DNA of 40,731 bases, taken from positions 75,213-115,943 of the forward strand of contig UBXV01000040.1 of assembly GCA_900469625.1 (NCBI GenBank), written 5' to 3'. The notes under the pieces were generated by a model that did not search any database, was not told where the DNA came from, and saw only the letters and a list, made by a program, of their open reading frames with translations. The translations under genes and the position numbers were made by a program. This DNA comes from Hyphomicrobiales bacterium. GTDB taxonomy: Bacteria; Pseudomonadota; Alphaproteobacteria; Rhizobiales; Rhizobiaceae. Of the stretch, positions 33,715-40,731 are shown piece by piece. The first letter of the stretch is position 1, and each line of letters opens with the position of its first letter.

Positions 33715-33960
33715 TAGTTATTTGACGAAAAAATCTTCGTCAATGGATGAAACATCAAGTTTCTTCCTAAAGCATATATTAGCATATCAGTATATTATTA
33801 GGAGATCATTGAGTAATTCCTTGTCATTAATCTGCAATAAAACTGTAATGCGATGACGTTGCAGGCGTGCAACACTCCTATTCTTAATACAAGCACAACG
33901 GCAACTCCGATAAACTTGTTGGTTATTTTTCGTTTCTACGTGTTAGTCATCGCTGCGCTG
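33715..33960 (+). promoter_or_regulatory. AT-rich upstream region of the porin gene
   Basis: About 250 bases are markedly richer in A and T than the rest of the window. They include the inverted repeat TTGACGAA / TTCGTCAA (33722-33743), a repeated AGCATAT motif near 33770-33786 and the dyad GTTGCA-GGCG-TGCAAC (33858-33873). They lie 125-370 bases before the porin ATG, which implies a complex promoter and a long untranslated leader. I cannot place the transcription start. Confidence 0.5.
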
Positions 33961-34084
33961 TCCATCCAAGAGCAATCGCGGATGAGTCTGTTTCGTAGCA
34001 GCGCGAGCGAGGTAGCCGGGAATCTCTGGGGGACATCCAGGATCGGCCCTTGTTGACCCTGATAACCAAAGAGAGAACCATCGC

Positions 34085-35140
34085 ATGAGCATCAGAAGCC
34101 TCCTCCTCGGTTCCGCAGCCGCATTGGCCGCGACTTCCGGCGCCCAGGCAGCCGACGCAATCGTCGCAGCCGAGCCGGAGCCCATGGAATACGTTCGCGT
34201 TTGCGACGCCTTCGGCACTGGCTACTTCTACATCCCGGGCACCGAAACCTGCCTGAAGATCGGTGGCTTCATCCGTTTCCAGACCGCATTCGGTCCCGAC
34301 GCAGCTGACAGCCGTTACAAGCAGGTTGACTCGACCGGCGCTGACCGTTCGTCTTCGGACTGGGATGCCTTCTCGCGCGCTTACATCTCGTTCGACGCCA
34401 AGAGCGACACCGAGTACGGCACGCTCACCGGCTTCTTCGCCGCTGAATTCAACGCCGACAACGACACCGACGCTGGCGACAGCTTCATCGACGTCGACGA
34501 AGCCTACATCCAGCTCGGCGGCCTGAAGGCCGGCTTCTTCTACAGCTGGTGGGATAAGGGCATCAACGGCGAGTCCGATTCGCTCGGCAACAACACCGAG
34601 TTCAACTCGATCGCCTACCTCTACGACGGTGGCTCGTTCCAGGCTGGTGTTGCAGTTGACGAACTCGAAGGCACTTCGACGAAGTCCAACGGCGTTGGCG
34701 TTCAGGGTATCGTTTCGGCTTCGGTCGGCGGCGTATCGTTCGACCTGCTCGGCGGCTACGACACTGAGTATGAAGAAGGCGCAATCCGCGCTCTGCTCTC
34801 GGCTGACCTCGGCCCGGGCGTCTTCCAGCTCGCTGGTGTATGGGCTTCCGACCCGAACGCTTACTGGAACGCTTCCGAGTGGACCGTTGCAGCTTCGTAT
34901 GCCTTCAAGGCAACCGACAAGCTGAAGATCACCCCCGGCGGCCAGTACTGGAGCGATCTGCGCTCTGGCAACACCTTCGACAGCGGTCTCGACAAGTGGC
35001 GCGCTGGCGTTACCCTCGACTACGCAGTCACCGAAGGTCTGGCGACCCGCGTATCGGTTCAGTACAACCAGGAAGACCTGACGGCTACGACCGACCGCGA
35101 CTACGTCTCGGGCTTCGTTCGCCTGCAGCGCAACTTCTAA
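34085..35140 (+). CDS. Outer membrane porin (Omp2b/RopA-like, porin family 2)
   Basis: This 351-residue protein has a signal peptide of about 22 residues (MSIRSLLLGSAAALAATSGAQA-AD). The mature protein has the rhizobial porin pattern: EPMEYVRVCDAFGTGYFYIPGTETCLKIGGFIRF near the start, with paired cysteines, then alternating beta strands and acidic loops. It ends with the terminal phenylalanine FVRLQRNF needed for barrel insertion. It should form a trimeric general-diffusion channel. Codon use is more uniform than in neighbours, with many GTT, GCT and TTC codons typical of very highly expressed rhizobial genes. It stands alone with its own terminator. Confidence 0.94.
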   Translation: MSIRSLLLGSAAALAATSGAQAADAIVAAEPEPMEYVRVCDAFGTGYFYIPGTETCLKIGGFIRFQTAFGPDAADSRYKQVDSTGADRSSSDWDAFSRAYISFDAKSDTEYGTLTGFFAAEFNADNDTDAGDSFIDVDEAYIQLGGLKAGFFYSWWDKGINGESDSLGNNTEFNSIAYLYDGGSFQAGVAVDELEGTSTKSNGVGVQGIVSASVGGVSFDLLGGYDTEYEEGAIRALLSADLGPGVFQLAGVWASDPNAYWNASEWTVAASYAFKATDKLKITPGGQYWSDLRSGNTFDSGLDKWRAGVTLDYAVTEGLATRVSVQYNQEDLTATTDRDYVSGFVRLQRNF

Positions 35141-35160
35141 TCTGAACGTCGTTCAGATTA
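35138..35160 (+). repeat. Palindrome containing the porin stop codon
   Basis: TAATCTGAAC and GTTCAGATTA are perfect 10-bp arms around GTC. The first TAA is the porin stop. Only three bases separate it from the terminator stem, so two hairpins lie in series and may protect the mRNA 3' end. Confidence 0.7.
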
Positions 35161-35163
35161 ATG

Positions 35164-35196
35164 GACCCGCGGCAAGACTTTGCCGCGGGTCTTTTG
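35164..35196 (+). terminator. Rho-independent terminator of the porin gene
   Basis: GACCCGCGGCAA and TTGCCGCGGGTC form a 12-bp perfect stem with a 4-base loop, followed by TTTTG. It lies 23 bases after the porin stop. Confidence 0.93.
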
Positions 35197-35369
35197 TTCA
35201 GGACTGTGCTTCCTGCAAGTCATGGCGATGAACGCGCTTCATCGTCGGTCCAGCTCGTGTTTGTCGAGCGAACACACTTCAGCGCCGTGATCGCGTCACC
35301 GAAGGAAATGGCTTGGGAACAAGAGATAAGGATTTGGGCCAGCCTTGCGCAGGAGGCCCGTCGATGACG

Positions 35370-35588
35370 TTAGCCGTCGAACCGTCCGTTGGAGATATCC
35401 TCGGCCGAATCGACTGAAACGGCGACATTCACGCCCCTGATGACCGAACCTCCGGCATTTTGCACGTCGACGACAGCCTGAAGTCCGCCTTTGACCGGTG
35501 CCGTCAGCGGCGCGACGGTCCCTGCATCGATGTCGACGACATAAAGTCCTGCCTCGCCCACGAAACCTAAAATCGCAACTTTTGCCAT
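35370..35588 (-). CDS. 72-residue protein co-transcribed with the SARP-like regulator
   Basis: The sequence begins MAKVAILGFVGEAGLYVVDI and is rich in G, A and V with an acidic C terminus (EDISNGRFDG). There is no cysteine, no signal peptide and no transmembrane helix. GGAGAA 7 bases before ATG 35588 is a good ribosome site. It starts 26 bases after the regulator stop, so the two form an operon. The alternating hydrophobic residues suggest a small beta-rich fold. I recognise no family; it could be an effector, a peptide signal precursor or a partner of the regulator. The region between it and the porin (35197-35369) has no other gene. Confidence 0.65.
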   Translation of the reverse strand: MAKVAILGFVGEAGLYVVDIDAGTVAPLTAPVKGGLQAVVDVQNAGGSVIRGVNVAVSVDSAEDISNGRFDG

Positions 35589-35614
35589 GCACGTTTCTCC
35601 ATTCGGTCCGATTT

Positions 35615-37564
35615 CTAGAAGCCTGCCTTCTTGAGACCTTCACGATAGATGTCTTTGTGCCATTTTTCCTCAATGGGAACGACGGACAGCCAATTTTCTA
35701 CATCGAACTCCGGATGTGTTTCGCGCGTTCTCGCCACGAACGTCTGGGCCTTGTCGCGGTGGCCGAGCATGGCCCAACTCGCGGCCGAGAGCCTGTCGGC
35801 CAGGCTGCCGTCCGCCATCCTGTCGATGTATCCGAGCGCTTCCTCAAAATGACCGAGGCCATAGCGAGCGCCAGCTGCCGTCCAGAGGTAGGAATCCGGG
35901 CTGATGGGATTGAGCTCGATGGCTCGCTCGATCGTCCGGCAGGCGCTGTCCAACCGCGAGCAATGCGCCAAGGCGTCGGCATGATCGGCGATGATATCCG
36001 CATAATGCGGGCTTAGGGTCTCGGCCACTTGCAACGTCTCGACGCTTTCGTCGAGCGCGCCCTGGAGCAACTTCGCGACCCCGAGTTCGCGATAGCCATC
36101 CGCCATGTCGCTGCTCGTGCGAATGGCCTGCAGCGCGTAGGCTTCAGCCGACTTTAGCAAGTTGCTTTCGCCGCGCGCCGTCAGCAGCCACTCCTCCGAG
36201 TAGGTTCGCGCAAGCGAGCTGAGCGCCGGTGCGAAATGGGCGCTATCCGCAAGAACCGCTTCCATCTCCTTTCGCGCTCGATGCAAGTTGGGCAACGTCA
36301 GGCGATCGAAGAACTGCCGTCCAAGCAGATAGCGGTGGTAGGCGGCAGGGTTGCGATCGAAGTTGTTGCGCGTGATCCGGTGGCGCTCGATCTCGCTTGC
36401 GACCGAGAGAGCCAGACGCCCGGATATGTCCCGTCTGTTCTGCGCGAAACGCGCGCTATCGAGGCTGAGCCGTTCGGCCCAGACGATCTCGCTCGTGGGA
36501 AGAAACACGAGCTGGGAGAACAGGGAAAGCGCCTCGTTCGCGCCGCTCAACCGCGTCTCGAGCACATAGGTCAGACCGTGATGCTCCAGCATCGCCAACT
36601 GGTCTTCCGTATTGCGGCTTATCTGCAGGGCCGAATATGGCGCCAGCACCTGGACACTATTCAGCACGCAAAAGCCGATGGTGATGTCCTCCAGAAGGGA
36701 GGTCACGATCATCGCGGCAGCGGGTTCGCGGCTGAAATTGTTCGGCGGCAGCAGTGCGAGCCGCGGCAAGCATGGCCTCTGCAGCGTCGTTGGATCGCTC
36801 GGCTCGGCTGCCTCCGGGACAGCCACGCGCACGGCGATCCTGGCTGGTGGCGGCGCCGCTTTTTCCATCATCCAGGAGGAGAGCATCTCGTTTCGCCGCT
36901 CGAACGTGCGCCGAAGATGTTCGACCTCACCCTGGACGTCATAGGCCTGGAGCAGGAATTTTCGGGCAATCTGATCGTTGGAGTCCGTCAGAAGGACAAG
37001 CAGCGCCGCCTGTTGGACGGCGGCACGCTGATCAGCGGTCTTGGCCAGCGACGACGCCATCATGCGCATGGCATGGTCGAGCGCCCTCAGCTGACGTTCC
37101 CGCTGATGCGCCAGCCATTGATCGAACGCTGGATTCTGAAGCTCGGTCTTGTCAAGAAAGGCCGATCGAAGCTGATCGACGAGTTCCTTGATCTCATCGA
37201 ACGAGCCCTCGGGCTCGGCCATGCCAAACAGCGACACATCGCAGGTGACCAAGGATGGCTTGAGCTCGATCCCGCGGCTGGAGAAGCCAAGGATCTGCGC
37301 ATCGAGTTCGGCCTGACGGCCCTTGATCCGCGAGACCAGCCGTCGCAGGTTGGTGAAGGCGGCTGCCTGCGCCCCACCTCCCCAAAGCAGGTCTGCGACC
37401 TCCGTCCTGGTGGCGGTCCGCCGGCCGGTGGAAAAAAGATAGGCCAGGATCACGAGCGCCTTCGCGGGGAACGCGACAGCGCGCCCACTCTCGTCAAGCA
37501 GCTCCAGCCCCCCGAAAGTCCGAAGGCGGAAGATCGGAGACTGTTGTTGGCAGCCTGAATCCAC
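35615..37564 (-). CDS. SARP/BTAD-like transcriptional regulator with TPR repeats
   Basis: This 649-residue protein begins with an OmpR-type winged helix (FRLRTFGGLELLDESGRAVAFPAKALVILAYLFSTGRRTATRTEVADLLW, about 12-61), followed by a bacterial transcription-activation-like helical region (about 100-245). A TolB-like region (about 265-420: LALLPPNNFSREPAAAMIVTSLLEDITIGF) and TPR repeats (about 430-620) follow. In Streptomyces, SARPs activate antibiotic clusters; the rhizobial relatives have no known pathway. The start is GTG 37564 with GAGG about 9 bases upstream. The winged helix plus TolB/TPR plan matches the 505-residue regulator at 29172, so the two may share ancestry. It precedes the 72-residue gene and is a candidate activator of it. 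Confidence 0.83.
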   Translation of the reverse strand: MDSGCQQQSPIFRLRTFGGLELLDESGRAVAFPAKALVILAYLFSTGRRTATRTEVADLLWGGGAQAAAFTNLRRLVSRIKGRQAELDAQILGFSSRGIELKPSLVTCDVSLFGMAEPEGSFDEIKELVDQLRSAFLDKTELQNPAFDQWLAHQRERQLRALDHAMRMMASSLAKTADQRAAVQQAALLVLLTDSNDQIARKFLLQAYDVQGEVEHLRRTFERRNEMLSSWMMEKAAPPPARIAVRVAVPEAAEPSDPTTLQRPCLPRLALLPPNNFSREPAAAMIVTSLLEDITIGFCVLNSVQVLAPYSALQISRNTEDQLAMLEHHGLTYVLETRLSGANEALSLFSQLVFLPTSEIVWAERLSLDSARFAQNRRDISGRLALSVASEIERHRITRNNFDRNPAAYHRYLLGRQFFDRLTLPNLHRARKEMEAVLADSAHFAPALSSLARTYSEEWLLTARGESNLLKSAEAYALQAIRTSSDMADGYRELGVAKLLQGALDESVETLQVAETLSPHYADIIADHADALAHCSRLDSACRTIERAIELNPISPDSYLWTAAGARYGLGHFEEALGYIDRMADGSLADRLSAASWAMLGHRDKAQTFVARTRETHPEFDVENWLSVVPIEEKWHKDIYREGLKKAGF

Positions 37565-37623
37565 TCGATCGACCTCTATCCGCTTCCCCCACGACCCTAA
37601 GTTGACGTAAGGGGAAGATCATA

Positions 37624-37639
37624 TTGAAGTCAACTTCAA
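37624..37639. promoter_or_regulatory. Palindrome in the promoter region of the SARP-like gene
   Basis: TTGAAGTCAACTTCAA is a perfect 16-bp dyad about 60 bases upstream of the GTG start. An AAGTTGAC motif at 37599-37606 repeats its core in inverted orientation. It may be an operator for autoregulation or for another factor, but no regulator is assigned. Confidence 0.45.
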
Positions 37640-37706
37640 GTTTTGGGTGGCGGTGGCTGCCTCCACAATCGAGCCGGCGTCATTCCATCTCTCATGCCAG
37701 CCTGCG

Positions 37707-38822
37707 TCACACTCCACACGGCCGCCGCTCCAAACGGGCTTCACTGCCCGTGCCTCCGGGTACCGGTTTGCGTGTCTGCGCCTCAACAGCGCTCGCACGC
37801 GGCACCGCGCAGGCGCAGAAGTGAAAGGCTTCATCGAGCGCGGCGAAGTTCTGCGCCCGCCACAGGGCATAGTCGCCGAGGAACCGCGCCGAGAGCCAGA
37901 GGGACTTATGGCCACGCGATCCGTCCCAGCCGAGGCACCCCTTTTCCTGCGCTCGCGTCAACATACGTTTGACGTTGCTGGCTGAAATTCCATAGCGTTC
38001 CGCCAGCGAAAGCACGTTGACCGAGCCGACGACGACCTTGCCATCGACCGGCGTGAAATCGGCGATCTGAAGCATGAACTCATGCACGAGCATTCCTCCG
38101 GATTCGCACGACAGAAAGTGCGCAATACTCTCCGGCAGAACGCGCCACGCCGCGTTCGCGATCAACGCCGCCGTCGCGCGCGGTTGGGCTCTGCGGAATA
38201 TCCGCGGGTTCTGGACGCAGACGTCGACGCGGCTGCCGCCATCCATGCGGTCGAGCGCGGCCATATGCCCGACGAACCAGCCGATCATGACCCTGTCGCC
38301 AACCGGTGTGGTGTCCAGGACATGGATCCGGCGATCATGCCGCGACGGGATTACCTGCAGGAACTTGTAGGCAAGCAGTTCCTTGAGGAAGGCATCCGCG
38401 GTATTCCGGCTCGCGACACCGATCGACGTGATGTGCTCGGCAAAGCGCGTGGCATTGAGCCCGGAGGTATCCTTGCCCGGCACCCGGCGCATACACAGGG
38501 CATACATCGCCTGCGTCATCAGCCATTTGCGGTGCGATGCGCCGAGGCGGGCAAACCGCGGCGCTTGCCGATGCATCTCAATCAGGTGGGCTGCCAACCT
38601 CTGATCCGCGAGGTGAAGCGCCGGATGGCAGACAATCTCCTCGGCTGTCATGCATCCGAGCGCGGCGATCGCTCCAGATTTCCGTCGTGCCGCTTTCTCA
38701 AGCATCGTTTGACACGACGCGGCCAAGCGATCGCGGCGCGGGCTGGCGCGCGCGATCACGCAAGACACGCTTGCCGGTTTGTCCCGGCGCGCAACGGCCG
38801 GCATCCCGAATTCGTCTGACAT
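37707..38822 (-). CDS. Putative DNA-binding protein with two winged-helix-like domains
   Basis: This 371-residue protein contains two helix-turn-helix-like regions. The first is at about 108-165 (LNATRFAEHITSIGVASRNTADAFLKELLAYKFLQVIP), followed by a beta-wing-like HDRRIHVLDTT. The second is at about 268-305 (SVNVLSLAERYGISASNVKRMLTRAQEKGCLGWDG). The N terminus is basic and the last 40 residues are low in complexity and cysteine-poor. It looks like a MarR-type fused regulator of the kind kept as hypothetical in rhizobia. The start is ATG 38822, with AGGAA very close to it. Targets are unknown; the adjacent SARP-like gene on the same strand is a candidate. Confidence 0.65.
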   Translation of the reverse strand: MSDEFGMPAVARRDKPASVSCVIARASPRRDRLAASCQTMLEKAARRKSGAIAALGCMTAEEIVCHPALHLADQRLAAHLIEMHRQAPRFARLGASHRKWLMTQAMYALCMRRVPGKDTSGLNATRFAEHITSIGVASRNTADAFLKELLAYKFLQVIPSRHDRRIHVLDTTPVGDRVMIGWFVGHMAALDRMDGGSRVDVCVQNPRIFRRAQPRATAALIANAAWRVLPESIAHFLSCESGGMLVHEFMLQIADFTPVDGKVVVGSVNVLSLAERYGISASNVKRMLTRAQEKGCLGWDGSRGHKSLWLSARFLGDYALWRAQNFAALDEAFHFCACAVPRASAVEAQTRKPVPGGTGSEARLERRPCGV

Positions 38823-39201
38823 TTCCTGCGGTCATCCAGATGAACTCCACTTGCGACATGCATGCGCGATCAAACCGGCACCACGTCGGGGCGCCGGTCA
38901 CGAAGCTACAGACAACGGTGCGATACGCCTGCGGTTTTCCGGCCGAGCAGGGTTTCAGGTCATGCGACCGCGACGATGTTGACGTCTTGATCGCCTGGCC
39001 GCAGCGCAGAGGCGGCACGCCCCTTGCTCACCCCGAACTTGAACGCAGTCGCCACCGGTGTTGAACCTTGATCTAGAACCACTGCGCGGGCTCACGCCAT
39101 ACGGCAAGTGTCGTACTTCGCAAGCATTGGAGTTGCCGCAATCCCGCGAGCAGCGCAAACCGCTTGAGGGTGCGACGCCCGCCACCGCCCGGTGCGGCGG
39201 C
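38823..39201. other. Intergenic stretch, no gene seen
   Basis: These 379 bases separate the two-HTH gene from the MATE gene end. Open frames here are short and overlap both flanking genes in wrong frames, with no ribosome site. I see no strong hairpin with a T tract, so how the MATE transcript ends is not visible. Confidence 0.4.
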
Positions 39202-40524
39202 TCAGAATTGTGCGAATATGCGCTTCAATCTGATGCCCAACGTGGCTGCACGCGCCACCATCAGCACCATCATGCCAAGCCAGAGCCCGTGATTGCCCCA
39301 GGCCTGCTGAAAGACATATGCGGCCGCCAGGAAGACGAGCGTGGAAAGGAACATGCTGTTGCGCAGTTCCTTTGTGCGGATTGCACCGATGAACACGCCA
39401 TCGAGCATGTAACTCGTCACCGAGATCAGCGGCAGCACGACGACATAAGGAAGGAACTGGATCGCCGCGGCGCGAACATCCTCCTGGTTGGTCAGCAGCG
39501 AGATGATTGCGGGGCCTGCCAGCGCATAACAGAGCGAAAACAACAGCGCCACCAACCCAGACCACAGGAACGCCGCCTTGATCACCCGCCGAAGCGCGTC
39601 CTTTCGGCGTGCGCCGATGACCGAGCCAACAAGGGTCTCCGTCGCATGGGCAAATCCGTCGAGACCATAGGAAGTGATGCCGTGGAGGTTCAGCAGCACA
39701 GCATTGGCCGCCAGGATCGCATCGCCCTCCAGAGCGCCGCTTCGGGCAAACCAGCCGAAGCAGACGAGCAGGAAGAGGCTGCGCAGGAATATGTCGCGAT
39801 TGACGGCAATCAGGCTTCTGAAGGCTGGGCCATTCAGCAGTTCGCGCAAGGCCAAGGGCGGCCCTGCGCTAAACGGGCGGACGATCATGAGGCCGGCAAT
39901 GAAGGCAACCCATTCGGCGAGCGCGGTGCCCGCACCGATGCCGGCGACGCCCCAGTCGAACACGAAGACCAGCGTGACCGTCGCTGCAAGATTGATGACA
40001 TTGAGCGCGATCTGCAGCGCGAGCGATATCATCACCCGCTGGCGGCCGAGCAGATACCCGAGCAGCACGAAGTTCCCGAGCGCTGCCGGCGCCGACCAGA
40101 TGCGAGCCGAGGCGTAGGCCACCGCACTCTCATAGACCGCCTGGCTGCCGCCGAGGAAGGTCAGACCGATTTCGATGATCGGCTTTTGAAGAATGATGAT
40201 GATCGCGCCCGCAGCGGCGGCGATCAGCAGCGCCCGCAGCAGGTGCTTGCGCATCAAGGCTGCATCGTCTGCGCCCGATGCCTGGGCTACCAGCCCGGTG
40301 GTCGCCATGCGCAGGAAGCTGAAACTCCAGAACAGGAAATTGAACAGGACACCGCTGAGTGCGACGCCGCCGAGATACCAGGCGCCGGGAAGATGTCCCG
40401 CCACCATGGTATCGACCAGCGACAGCACCGGCTGCGCCAGATTGGCGAGGATGATCGGAAGCGCCAGCATGACCATGCGGCGGTTCCAGTTTTCCTGCAG
40501 CTCCGCAGGCGGCGAAATGTTCAT
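39202..40524 (-). CDS. MATE-family efflux transporter (DinF-like)
   Basis: This 440-residue inner-membrane protein has 12 predicted helices in two similar halves. It starts MNISPPAELQENWNRRMVMLALPIILANLAQPVLSLVDTMVAGHL, the MATE opening with the LVDTMVAGHL motif. The second half repeats the pattern (AILAANAVLLNLHGITSYGLDGFAHATETLVGSVIGA). It resembles DinF/NorM antiporters that expel cationic compounds with Na+ or H+. The ATG at 40524 is preferred over an upstream TTG at 40533. It lies about 125 bases after the threonine dehydrogenase-like gene on the same strand and may be a separate transcript. Confidence 0.92.
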   Translation of the reverse strand: MNISPPAELQENWNRRMVMLALPIILANLAQPVLSLVDTMVAGHLPGAWYLGGVALSGVLFNFLFWSFSFLRMATTGLVAQASGADDAALMRKHLLRALLIAAAAGAIIIILQKPIIEIGLTFLGGSQAVYESAVAYASARIWSAPAALGNFVLLGYLLGRQRVMISLALQIALNVINLAATVTLVFVFDWGVAGIGAGTALAEWVAFIAGLMIVRPFSAGPPLALRELLNGPAFRSLIAVNRDIFLRSLFLLVCFGWFARSGALEGDAILAANAVLLNLHGITSYGLDGFAHATETLVGSVIGARRKDALRRVIKAAFLWSGLVALLFSLCYALAGPAIISLLTNQEDVRAAAIQFLPYVVVLPLISVTSYMLDGVFIGAIRTKELRNSMFLSTLVFLAAAYVFQQAWGNHGLWLGMMVLMVARAATLGIRLKRIFAQF

Positions 40525-40650
40525 CGCCTGCAAGGCCCTGCTGGAATGAAGCCCGCGATTGCATTGGTCTGCCTAGACATCATTCCCGCCCCTGTTTGGT
40601 ACTTTCCCCTCGACTGAGCCTTGGCGCAGTCGCCCCTTATCCGACCCCGT

Positions 40651-40731
40651 CTACCAGTCCATGACGACCTTGCCGGAGTTTCCGGAGCGCATGGCCTCGA
40701 AGCCATCGCGAAACTCGTCGATGCCGATGCG
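40651..40731 (-). CDS. tdh: L-threonine 3-dehydrogenase-like, C-terminal end (partial)
   Basis: Only the last 26 residues and the TAG stop are in the window: RIGIDEFRDGFEAMRSGNSGK, then VVMDW. This matches the C terminus of zinc-dependent L-threonine 3-dehydrogenase (related enzymes end FEAMRSGxSGKV). The enzyme oxidises threonine to 2-amino-3-ketobutyrate with NAD+. Other medium-chain dehydrogenases share similar ends, so the substrate is probable, not certain. The body lies beyond the right edge. Confidence 0.7.
   Translation of the reverse strand, partial: RIGIDEFRDGFEAMRSGNSGKVVMDW

Noticed and set aside
33853-34056. 67-residue ORF upstream of the porin
   Set aside because: Poor ribosome site and composition; it lies in the AT-rich porin leader and is better read as untranslated.
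39058-40617. Plus-strand 519-residue open frame opposite the MATE gene
   Set aside because: Glutamine/arginine-rich shadow; the minus-strand frame has 12 membrane helices and MATE motifs.
1-40731. CRISPR array, tRNA/rRNA genes, insertion sequences or prophage
   Set aside because: I found no regularly spaced repeats, cloverleaf-like genes, transposase or integrase motifs, or phage genes on reading both strands; a tRNAscan or ISfinder search would confirm.

Overview
The window looks like chromosomal DNA from an alphaproteobacterium of the Rhizobiaceae, probably near Ensifer/Sinorhizobium or Rhizobium. The evidence is the GC-rich coding sequence, an RHH/ParE module, a DUF982 protein, an Omp2b/RopA-type porin, an Irr-type iron control element, and a glycerol-transporter-like ABC operon. 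I saw no rRNA, tRNA, CRISPR array, insertion sequence or prophage. The placement rests on recognising protein families, not on a database search.

Positions 1-4653 (minus strand) hold a nitrate assimilation locus: nasT and nasS overlap by 4 bases, then come a NarK/NasA-type transporter and the N-terminal half of nirB. The nasS-transporter gap contains a consensus sigma-54 promoter. Downstream of it are two hairpins with A1/G4 hexaloops, the second overlapping a Rho-independent terminator. This is the architecture expected for NasT (ANTAR) antitermination, so the locus appears to be controlled both at initiation and at elongation. Next come a tail-specific protease (minus), a FabMG-like protein of uncertain role (plus), a class I glutamine amidotransferase-like hydrolase (minus) and a ParDE toxin-antitoxin pair whose promoter lies in a near-perfect palindrome.

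Positions 10655-19229 hold a sugar or polyol uptake operon (minus). It encodes a binding protein, two permeases, a 62-residue two-helix membrane protein, two ATPases and a fused DhaK-DhaL dihydroxyacetone kinase. A divergent LacI-type repressor has two palindromic operators 30 bp apart in the shared promoter region. The kinase suggests the substrate enters metabolism as dihydroxyacetone or a related triose.

Positions 19446-25881 carry a small membrane peptide, kup (K+), corA (Mg2+), a Nudix hydrolase, a PAS-domain protein, msrA, a 66-residue four-cysteine protein behind an Irr box, and a small hypothetical gene. Positions 25957-32121 carry a NarL-type two-component system, a SAM methyltransferase, a winged-helix/TolB-like/TPR regulator and a divergent MFS transporter.

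Positions 32203-40731 carry DUF982, WGR and HU-like genes and an AT-rich intergenic region leading to a highly expressed porin. These are followed by a SARP-like regulator with a 72-residue companion gene, a two-HTH rhizobial-type protein, a MATE transporter and the 3' end of a threonine dehydrogenase-like gene. The most informative regions are the nas leader, the dihydroxyacetone-kinase ABC operon, the Irr-box small cysteine protein and the SARP/small-protein pair.
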